Shown piece by piece: positions 58,225-64,000 of a stretch of DNA of 64,000 nt; within the stretch, counting starts at the first letter, position 1, and each line of letters begins with the position of its first letter. This stretch comes from Pseudoxanthomonas winnipegensis. GTDB taxonomy: Bacteria > Pseudomonadota > Gammaproteobacteria > Xanthomonadales > Xanthomonadaceae. The stretch covers positions 186,001 to 250,000 of the forward strand of contig NZ_SHMH01000004.1 of assembly GCF_004283755.1 (NCBI RefSeq), in the 5' to 3' direction. The notes beneath the pieces are model-generated. The model ran no database searches. It saw only the letters and a list, made by a program, of their open reading frames with translations, and had not been told where the DNA came from. A program made the translations under genes and the position numbers.

Positions 58225-59331
58225 ATGACCCAGAAGACGATCCTCAACGACAGCCACCGCGCGCTCGGCGCCAAGATGGTCGATTTCGGCGGCTGGGACA
58301 TGCCGATCAGCTACGGCTCGCAGATCGAGGAACACCACGCCGTGCGCCGCGACGCCGGCATGTTCGACGTCAGCCACATGACCGTGGTCGACCTGCGCGG
58401 CCCGCGCGTGCGCGAGTTCCTGCGCTACCTGGTCGCCAACTCGGTGGACAAGCTCAAGAAGCCGGGCAAGGCGCTGTACACCGCGATGCTCGACGCCAAC
58501 GGCGGGGTGATCGACGACCTGATCGTGTACTTCCTGGAGGACGCCTTCTTCCGCCTGGTGGTCAACGCCGCCACGCGCGAGAAGGACCTGGCCTGGATCA
58601 ACAAGCAGGCCGCCGCCTATGGCGTGGAAGTGATCGAGCGCGCCGAGCTGGCGATGATCGCCGTGCAGGGCCCGAACGCGCGCGCCAAGGTCATCGGCCT
58701 GCTGCGCGAGGAGGATTGCGAGGCGGCCGACAAGCTGGCGCGCTTCGCCGCGCTGGACGCGGTCAGCAGCGCCGGGGTCGAACTGTTCCTCGCCCGCACC
58801 GGCTACACCGGTGAGGACGGCTTCGAGATCGTGCTGCCGGCCGAGCGCGCCGTGGCGTTCTGGGACGCGCTGCTGGAAGCCGGGGTCAAGCCGGCAGGCC
58901 TGGGCGCGCGCGACACGCTGCGCCTGGAGGCCGGCATGAATCTCTACGGCCAGGACATGGACGAGACCGTCTCGCCCTATGAGGCGGCGATGGGCTGGAC
59001 CGTGGCGCTGGATGAGGGCCGTGAGTTCGTCGGCCGCGAGGTGCTCGAGGCCCAGCACCTGCAGGGCGCGCCGCGCCAGCTGATCGGCCTGGTGATGGAC
59101 GAGAAGGGCGTGCTGCGCCACGGCCAGAAGGTGCTCACCGCGCAGGGCGAGGGCGAGATCCTGTCCGGCACCTTCTCGCCGACCCTGGGCAAGGCCATCG
59201 CCTTCGCCCGCGTCCCCAGCGGCGAGCCGGGTGAGGTGCGCGTGGACATCCGCGGCCGCGAGGTGCCGGTGCGGGTGGTCAAGTTCCCCTTCGTCCGCGA
59301 CGGGCAGCCGCAGCCCGGCGTCCTCGTCTAA
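58225..59331 (+). CDS. gcvT: Glycine cleavage system T protein (aminomethyltransferase)
   Basis: 368 aa, as in E. coli (364). Transfers the methylene group from the lipoyl-bound aminomethyl of GcvH to tetrahydrofolate, releasing ammonia. Seen: [49 protein letters not shown] and the C-terminal [25 protein letters not shown] 7 bases before the ATG. The GATAAT-like -10 is at 58193. No room exists for a glycine riboswitch in the 81-base leader. Confidence 0.97.
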   Translation: MTQKTILNDSHRALGAKMVDFGGWDMPISYGSQIEEHHAVRRDAGMFDVSHMTVVDLRGPRVREFLRYLVANSVDKLKKPGKALYTAMLDANGGVIDDLIVYFLEDAFFRLVVNAATREKDLAWINKQAAAYGVEVIERAELAMIAVQGPNARAKVIGLLREEDCEAADKLARFAALDAVSSAGVELFLARTGYTGEDGFEIVLPAERAVAFWDALLEAGVKPAGLGARDTLRLEAGMNLYGQDMDETVSPYEAAMGWTVALDEGREFVGREVLEAQHLQGAPRQLIGLVMDEKGVLRHGQKVLTAQGEGEILSGTFSPTLGKAIAFARVPSGEPGEVRVDIRGREVPVRVVKFPFVRDGQPQPGVLV

Positions 59332-59346
59332 AGGCAGGTCGCGACC

Positions 59347-59967
59347 ATGGCCGAGCAACTGGACTACTTCGTCACCCTGCTTTCGCCCTGGTCCTACCTC
59401 GGACACCGGGCGTTCCTGGACATGGCCGCGCGCCACGGCGCGGTCGTGCGCACGCGACCGGTGCGGATCTTCGATCTGTTCGGCGAGGTCGGCGCCCTGC
59501 CGCTGGCGCAGCGTCCGCCGGTGCGCCAGGCCTACCGGCTGATCGAACTGCAGCGCGTGCGCGAGCAGCGCGGCCTGCCGTTGAACCTGCGGCCGAAGTT
59601 CTACCCCTGCGATATCGCCCTGGCCGATCGCACGGTGATCGCGCTGATCGCGCAGGGCCACGATCCGCAGGCCTACATGGCCGACGCGTTCGCCGCGCTA
59701 TGGGCCAACGAGCAGGACCTGGCCGATCGCGCGACGCTGGCGACGCTGCTGTCCGCGCACGGCTTCGATGCCGAGGCGGTGCTCGCGCTGGCCGACGCGC
59801 CCCAGACCCATGCGACCCACCAGGACAACACCCGCGCCGCGATCGACGCCGGCCTCCCTGGCCTGCCGGGTTACGTGCGCGACGGCGAGCCGTTCTGGGG
59901 CCAGGACCGGATCGATCTGCTCGACGCTGCCCTGCGCAGCGGCCGCGCGCCATACCGCGCCGGGTGA
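59347..59967 (+). CDS. 2-hydroxychromene-2-carboxylate isomerase-like DsbA/GST-kappa family protein
   Basis: 206 aa, thioredoxin-like fold of the HCCA isomerase family. [13 protein letters not shown] (S13 in the nucleophile position; no CxxC), [33 protein letters not shown] and [19 protein letters not shown] are the family blocks. It normally acts in naphthalene-type degradation or glutathione-linked isomerisation. Here it lies 15 bases after gcvT and 71 bases before gcvH on the same strand, so it appears co-transcribed with glycine cleavage genes; the reason is unclear. Confidence 0.87.
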   Translation: MAEQLDYFVTLLSPWSYLGHRAFLDMAARHGAVVRTRPVRIFDLFGEVGALPLAQRPPVRQAYRLIELQRVREQRGLPLNLRPKFYPCDIALADRTVIALIAQGHDPQAYMADAFAALWANEQDLADRATLATLLSAHGFDAEAVLALADAPQTHATHQDNTRAAIDAGLPGLPGYVRDGEPFWGQDRIDLLDAALRSGRAPYRAG

Positions 59968-60038
59968 CAAGTCGCGGCGGCCTTTCGTTAGACTTGCGCC
60001 ATTCCCAACCATCGCGCCCAACCGGCCGGAGCATCCTC

Positions 60039-60434
60039 ATGAGCGAGATCCCTGGTGATCTGAAATTCCTCAAGTCCCACGAGTGGGCGCGTGTCGAAGG
60101 CAACGGCCGCGTCACCGTCGGCATTTCCGACCACGCCCAGGGGCTGCTGGGCGACCTGGTCTACGTCGAGCTGCCCAACGTGGGCGATGCGGTCACCGCC
60201 GGCAACGCCTGCGCGGTGGTCGAGTCGGTCAAGGCCGCCTCGGACGTCTACAGCCCGGTGTCGGGTACGGTCGTCGAGGTCAACGAGGCGCTGGCTGACA
60301 AGCCGGAGACCATCAACGAGGACGCCTACGGCGAAGGCTGGCTGTTCGTGGTCGAGATCAGCGACGCCGACGAGCTCAACGACCTGCTCGGCCCGGACGA
60401 CTACGCCGAGCAGCTGGAAGAAGACGAAGAGTGA
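60039..60434 (+). CDS. gcvH: Glycine cleavage system H protein
   Basis: 131 aa, standard length. Carries the lipoyl arm on K65 in ESVKAAS and shuttles the aminomethyl group between GcvP, GcvT and the Lpd protein. [29 protein letters not shown] and [15 protein letters not shown] are conserved. GGAG 6 bases before the ATG. Followed by a strong terminator (60476-60505). Confidence 0.97.
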   Translation: MSEIPGDLKFLKSHEWARVEGNGRVTVGISDHAQGLLGDLVYVELPNVGDAVTAGNACAVVESVKAASDVYSPVSGTVVEVNEALADKPETINEDAYGEGWLFVVEISDADELNDLLGPDDYAEQLEEDEE

Positions 60435-60475
60435 TCCATGCACGCCGGCCCGGTGCCGGCGTCGCACGCAAGACC

Positions 60476-60505
60476 AACGCCGCGTCCTGGACGCGGCGTT
60501 TTTTT
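60476..60505 (+). terminator. Intrinsic terminator after gcvH
   Basis: AACGCCGCGTC (60476-60486) pairs with GACGCGGCGTT (60490-60500) across CTG, followed by seven T. Confidence 0.93.
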
Positions 60506-60927
60506 ATGGGTCCGTTCCGGCGCCATCGCGGCGTGATGTTCGTGTCGTCGAGACGCTCGCCTGCATCGACATGGCAGGCGATCGGGATGCGCGCGACGCC
60601 GCGCGCTTGGAAAAAGTTTGCGCAGTTGGCGCGCGAGGCAGCTTGTGCGACGCGAAAACGCATGCCGCGAGCGCCTTCGGAATCAGGTGCGATTCAACTG
60701 CGCGACACCTTCGACGCCACCATCGGCACGCGCGTCCGAGCGCATGCGTCGGCAGTCGCGTCACGCGCGACGCGCGCAGCAAACTGCATAAAAAAAGCAC
60801 TCTGCTCGACATGCGTTGTCGCGCGCGCGTCGCCGCGCCATCGGCTCGAACGCTATCGGCTCGGCAGCCCGGCGCGGCAAGGCGATGACGCGCTTCAAAA
60901 CACATGAGAAATTTTTCTGAAAAACCA

Positions 60928-60956
60928 TTGACACTAGAAAAAACCGTGATTAGGTT
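60928..60956 (+). promoter_or_regulatory. Sigma-70 promoter in gene-poor region
   Basis: A perfect TTGACA (60928-60933), a 17-base A-rich spacer and TAGGTT (60951-60956). The upstream sequence is A/T-rich (AAATTTTTCTGAAAAACC), like an UP element. The predicted start is near 60963. Confidence 0.65.
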
Positions 60957-60962
60957 TCGCCC

Positions 60963-61141
60963 CAACGCGCACAGGCGCTATGCAAATCAAGCGAGTCGGT
61001 CATCGCGACGAAACCCACAACGGCAAGGTCGCCCGCCCGTACCCCCGGCAGGATGGTCGAAGGCTTCGCTTCCCCTGAAGAAATTCGAACCCCGATCCGC
61101 ATCGACACCTGCGCCGCAGTCGCCGCAGGTGTCTTTGCTTT
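60963..61141 (+). ncRNA. Candidate small RNA, about 180 nt
   Basis: Bounded by the promoter at 60928-60956 and the intrinsic terminator at 61104-61141. It contains several local hairpins (for example CGAAGGCTTCG). A 32-codon open frame from the ATG at 60980 to the TGA at 61076-61078 (MQIKRVGHRDETHN...) also lies inside and lacks a clear Shine-Dalgarno, so a tiny protein is an alternative. No known RNA family is recognised; it does not resemble tmRNA or E. coli 6S RNA by eye. Confidence 0.4.
61104..61141 (+). terminator. Intrinsic terminator of the candidate small RNA
   Basis: GACACCTGCG (61104-61113) pairs perfectly with CGCAGGTGTC (61124-61133), then TTTGCTTT. Confidence 0.85.
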
Positions 61142-61303
61142 GACGGGTGCACGACGTCGGCCCCGGCCGGCGTCGCAACAGATCCGCCCCAGCGCGCATG
61201 GCGCGTCGGCGGCTGCATGCGGGTCCGACTCCCGCGGCGTTTTGAGTACTGGGCTTAGCAACGGATGTTTCATCCAAAGTAATCACTGACGAGGAGCCAT
61301 CAC

Positions 61304-61660
61304 ATGGCAACGAAGAAAGCTGCGAAGAAGCCGGCCAAAAAGGCCGTCAAGAAGGTCGCCAAGAAAGCGGCCGCCAAGAAGGCTGTAAAGAAGGTCGCCA
61401 AGAAGGCCGCCAAGAAGGTCGCTAAGAAGGCCCCGGCGAAGAAGGTCGTGAAGAAGGCTGCCAAGAAGGTCGCGAAGAAGGCCGCCAAGAAGGCCCCGGC
61501 GAAGAAGGTCGCCAAGAAGGCCGCCAAGAAGGCTCCGGCGAAGAAGGCTGCCAAGAAGGCTCCGGCCAAGAAGGCTGCCAAGAAGTCGCCGGCCAAGAAG
61601 GCGACCAAGAAGAAGGCCGCTCCGGTCGCTCTGCCGGCAACCCCGGCGCCGCTGATCTAA
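61304..61660 (+). CDS. Lysine-rich histone H1-like DNA-binding protein
   Basis: 118 aa, almost wholly AKK/APAKK/VAKK repeats with no other domain, ending in a short Pro/Ala tail (PVALPATPAPLI). It resembles eukaryotic H1 C-terminal tails and the bacterial H1-like proteins (HctB-type, AlgP-type tails) found in Xanthomonadaceae and other bacteria. Expected to bind DNA non-specifically and compact or bridge it. GAGGAG 8 bases before the ATG and a strong terminator downstream support a highly expressed single gene. The repetitive DNA makes copy-number change between strains likely. Confidence 0.9.
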   Translation: MATKKAAKKPAKKAVKKVAKKAAAKKAVKKVAKKAAKKVAKKAPAKKVVKKAAKKVAKKAAKKAPAKKVAKKAAKKAPAKKAAKKAPAKKAAKKSPAKKATKKKAAPVALPATPAPLI

Positions 61661-61964
61661 CGAGAAGTATCGCGGCGACATCGCCGCGCGCTGTCGTTCT
61701 GACTGCAGCTTCCTTCCCCGGTTGCCCAGCGGGGAAGGAAGTGTTTTTTTTTGGGGCGTCACCCCGGCGCCGCACGCGACACCCGGCCCGGCCCGCGCAT
61801 CGCCGACCACGGCATCGGCCTGCCAGGCGCAGGAACAAAGTGGCGCCCGCGCCCTGCGGCCCGCGAAAGCCGCGTGCTAACATCCCGACCGTATGCCCTG
61901 CGCAACGCAGGGGGGCGATCACGCCAGAGAAGTCGGGGCAAGACGGATGATTCATCGGGGGAGC
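61661..61964. other. Intergenic between H1-like gene and DUF2968 gene
   Basis: 304 bases. It holds the H1 terminator (61709-61752); the remaining 210 bases show no gene or clear promoter. Confidence 0.5.
61709..61752 (+). terminator. Intrinsic terminator of H1-like gene
   Basis: CTTCCTTCCCC (61709-61719) pairs with GGGGAAGGAAG (61731-61741), followed by TG and nine T. Confidence 0.93.
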
Positions 61965-62670
61965 ATGTCAAGGATCTGGTTCGGCGCGGCCATCGTGCTG
62001 ATCTCCACGGCCTGTGCGCCGCTGCCTGCCGCCACGCGGACCAAGAGCCCCGCCGCCCGAGCAGACCGCCGAAGTGGCCGAGCCCAGCATCGGCAACACC
62101 GCCGAGGAGCTGCGCCACCTGATGGACGCCGGCTCGCTGACCGAGCTGCGTACCACCTACAACGGCAACTACGGCGCCAGCCTGCTGTTCCATGCCGACT
62201 CGCTCAACTATTACGTCACCCTGTTCCGCGACAAGCAGTTCTGGCGCGTGATCCGCACCAGTTCGGTCGAGCAGGCCGAGCAGGTCTACAAGACCTTCGT
62301 CGACCAGACCAACCAGCTCTCCCAGGTCTATATCGACACCGTGCGCCTGGAGGCCGGCAAGCGCTACACCGAGCGCATGGTCGAACTGAATCAGAAGCGC
62401 CTGCAGGGACTCCAGGCCGAAGTCGAGCAGCAGCGCCAGCAGGCCCTGCAGGTCAGTAACGCCCTGCAGCAGAACAAGCAGCAGGCGGTGAGCCTGAGCA
62501 GCGACCTGCGCGCCACCAACACCGAACTGGAAGCGCTGACCCGCCGCATCGAACAGCTGCAGCAACAGCAGGGCAATCCCGCCCTGGAGCTGCCGCCGAC
62601 ACCGGCCACCGCTCCGGCAGTGCAGCCGACTGCGCCGAGCCCTTCGGTGCCGGCGCCGGGCACGGACTGA
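61965..62670 (+). pseudogene. DUF2968 lipoprotein gene with apparent frameshift after the signal peptide
   Basis: The ATG at 61965 begins a perfect lipoprotein signal (MSRIWFGAAIVLISTAC, lipobox STAC). That frame soon becomes unrelated sequence. The DUF2968 body (TAEVAEPSIGNTAEELRHLM, LFRDKQFWRVIRTSSVEQAEQ, then a Gln-rich coiled coil and a Pro-rich tail, about 205 aa) lies in the +1 frame, open from the GTG at 62014. One extra base, most simply in the CCCC/GCCGCC run near 62048-62058, would explain it. Either a sequencing error, a true pseudogene, or a start at 62014 giving an unexported protein. The DUF2968 function is unknown (envelope protein). Confidence 0.7.
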
Positions 62671-62717
62671 GCGAAGCGCCGGGTCGCGCCGTTTCGGCAT
62701 AGCCCGGTTCGCAATCA

Positions 62718-62743
62718 AGCCCGGCAGTTGCCGGGCTTTTTTG
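62718..62743 (+). terminator. Intrinsic terminator of DUF2968 gene
   Basis: AAGCCCGGC (62718-62726) pairs with GCCGGGCTT (62731-62739), then a T-run. Confidence 0.9.
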
Positions 62744-62939
62744 TTCCTCGCCGAGCGTGGGGCGTCAAGCGCCTGACGACCTGCATGCGGTCTTGGCCCA
62801 TCCATTCGCCGACCGGCCTCGCCCAGCCGAGCGCACCCGCTCGGTTGGTCATCCTCCCTGGCTGACGCTCGGATGGGAAAAGAATGAACTTGCCGCATCC
62901 CGTGGGAACCACTGTCTCTCAGATCAGCCGCGTCCTCCT

Positions 62940-63015
62940 TGTAGAGCGGAGCTTGCTCCGCTGCTCTTCGTTCGGTTCGTGGGGAAGGCTCCAGCGGAGC
63001 AAGCTCCGCTCTACA
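62940..63015. repeat. GTAG-type palindrome pair (REP/SMAG-like), copy 2, inverted
   Basis: TGTAGAGCGGAGCTTGCTCC at the left and its mirror GGAGCAAGCTCCGCTCTACA at the right, with a spacer containing CTCTTCGTTCGGTTCGT. The spacer is the reverse complement of that at 19694-19769 (ACGAACCGAACGAAGAG), so the whole unit is the same element inserted in the opposite direction. Confidence 0.8.
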
Positions 63016-63410
63016 GGGGGGGGCGCAATGGTGGTGATGAGGCACTACCAGGAAATGCGTGAAGCGCGATGAGACATCGCGGGTAAAGCCCCATCGCCGC
63101 CATTGGCCCAAAAGTCCAGAAGGGCGGCTCCCAGGGGATTTTCGCAAGGACTGTTTTATCGCCGTCCGACGGACCGCTGCCCCTGCGAAGCCGAAACGCG
63201 TGCGCCGCGATCCCTCGACCGAGAGACCCTTTTGTCCTGATTCCGGCGGCTACTTGCGCCTGTCGGTCGGGCACCCGGTCGATCAGACAATGCCGCAGTG
63301 AGCGGCACTGCGAAGACTGCAGGCGCACGCCGCACGGGCAGCAGCCCGCGACCCGTCCAGCCCGAATTGCGGCAATCACGCATCCGAGGCCCGCGGGGTA
63401 CCTCCCAACG

Positions 63411-63439
63411 AAAAACGCCGGGCAACGCCCGGCGTTTTT
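63411..63439 (-). terminator. Bidirectional terminator after serine hydrolase gene
   Basis: AAAAACGCCGGGC (63411-63423) pairs with GCCCGGCGTTTTT (63427-63439). A-rich on one side and T-rich on the other, so it works in both directions. It lies 27 bases past the hydrolase stop. Confidence 0.9.
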
Positions 63440-63465
63440 CTTGGCTATGTTCGCCGGTTGGCGGA

Positions 63466-64000
63466 TCAGTGCGGCGCAGCCACGGCCTTGCTCGAAGCCG
63501 CGCCGGCCTCGTCGTCGTCGCTGACGTTGTCGTCGGAGGCGGCGTGCATGGCCTGCGGCAGCGGATGACCATTGGTCTGCGCCAGCAGCAGCTGCTTGGC
63601 CATGTCGGTGTCCAGCCAGCGCTGCGGCGACAGACCCAGCGCAGTGTCCAGCACCGTCGGCAGCAAGCCGGACGGCAGCGGACTGTTGCTGTTCCACAGG
63701 ATCGCCACGCCGAAGTCGCGCCCCGGCACCAGCGCGACCAGGCCGCGGTAGCCCTCCACCGCACCGGCATGGAACACGACCTGCTGGCCCGAGTAATCCA
63801 GCACGCGCCAGGCCAGCGCATAGCTGGCCGACTCCACGCGCGCACCGCGCCAGCCGGCGCGCATCTCGCCCGGCGTGCTGATCAGCGGCGCATGCAGCGT
63901 GGCCAGCAGCGGCGCCGGCAGCACGTCCGGACGGTGGCCCAGCTGCGCCAGCAGCCACTGCGCCATGTCGCTGGCGCTGGCATTGACCCCGGCGGCCGGC
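63466..64000 (-). CDS. Serine hydrolase / beta-lactamase-fold (class C-like) protein, 3' part only
   Basis: The visible 178 codons are the C-terminal part; the 5' end lies beyond position 64000. The reading frame stays open to the window edge and includes VNASASDMAQWL, the block after the active site in PF00144 (AmpC/esterase-type) proteins. FHAGAVEGYRGLV matches the HxG motif that replaces KTG in this family (many hydrolases or peptidases rather than true beta-lactamases). The tail after about 63600 is Ala/Asp-rich and looks like an extension. The active-site SxxK and YxN are outside the window. Confidence 0.82.
   Translation of the reverse strand, partial: PAAGVNASASDMAQWLLAQLGHRPDVLPAPLLATLHAPLISTPGEMRAGWRGARVESASYALAWRVLDYSGQQVVFHAGAVEGYRGLVALVPGRDFGVAILWNSNSPLPSGLLPTVLDTALGLSPQRWLDTDMAKQLLLAQTNGHPLPQAMHAASDDNVSDDDEAGAASSKAVAAPH

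Larger units (their letters stand above)
60435..61303. other. Long region without a recognised gene between gcvH and H1-like gene
   Basis: About 870 bases. It holds the gcvH terminator (60476-60505), a GC-rich stretch with many CGCG runs (60510-60890), an AT-rich promoter (60928-60956) and a second terminator (61104-61141). A weak hairpin GGATGTTTCATCC lies at 61262-61274 in the leader of the next gene. Confidence 0.6.
62671..63465. other. Gene-free, repeat-bearing stretch
   Basis: About 795 bases. It holds the terminator at 62718-62743, the inverted GTAG palindrome pair (62940-63015), a degraded relative of the 12.1 kb palindrome (around 63028-63135, with GCCCCATCGCCGCCAT and GGCGGCTCCCA) and a bidirectional terminator (63411-63439). 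No supported gene. Confidence 0.65.

Noticed and set aside
61215-61240. T-arm-like GCGGGTCCGACTCCCGC resembling a tRNA or tmRNA 3' end
   Set aside because: No matching acceptor, D or anticodon arm upstream and no CCA; it is probably only a small hairpin.
61304-61660. Regular repeats suggestive of a CRISPR array
   Set aside because: The repeats are in-frame codons of a lysine-rich protein with no unique spacers.

Overview
This 64 kb window is high-GC bacterial chromosome (about 70% by eye). The gene content points to Xanthomonadaceae (Lysobacteraceae), most like Pseudoxanthomonas, Xanthomonas or Stenotrophomonas. The clues are an L2-like Tat-exported class A beta-lactamase divergent from an AmpR-type regulator, several TonB receptors, a lysine-rich H1-like protein, a DUF3014 protein, and GTAG-headed palindromic repeats in the intergenic DNA. 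The genus is an inference. I saw no rRNA, convincing tRNA, CRISPR array, prophage or transposase gene.

Left part (1-26 kb), mostly ordinary chromosome: DUF3014 protein, glutathione S-transferase, secreted discoidin-domain protein, GIY-YIG protein, clpB behind a sigma-32-type promoter, sterol desaturase-like protein, a KefB/YbaL-type antiporter, an EamA transporter, an AraC regulator, a TonB receptor, an ABC-F ATPase, the ampR/bla pair, metK, a two-domain acyltransferase overlapping an LpxH-like phosphoesterase, and a GT-C membrane glycosyltransferase. Two gene-poor stretches (11.6-12.4 and 18.9-20.0 kb) carry repeat elements.

Middle (27.5-47.3 kb): a patchwork catabolic island of short, alternately oriented transcription units. 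It contains a Rieske oxygenase and a separate VanB-type reductase, an extradiol dioxygenase, a RutA-like flavin monooxygenase, a RutF-like flavin reductase, two RutB-like cysteine hydrolases, two acetamidase/formamidase-family proteins, two TauD/TfdA-type dioxygenases, an M20 amidohydrolase, an SDR, a nitroreductase, an MFS carrier and a TonB receptor. One amidase is fused to a complete AraC-type regulator. This fusion is the most unusual object in the window. The set looks like a pathway for an imported nitrogen-containing (amide, formyl or N-heterocyclic) compound. The substrate cannot be read from the sequence.

Right part (47.3-64 kb): dusB, ribokinase plus nucleoside transporter, a Fur-box-controlled heme uptake set (hemP, an unknown protein, a heme TonB receptor, a DUF6607 protein), the SPFH/NfeD pair, gcvT and gcvH split by an isomerase gene, a promoter-terminator unit that may be a small RNA, the H1-like gene, an apparently frameshifted DUF2968 lipoprotein gene, and the 3' part of a serine hydrolase gene running off the window.
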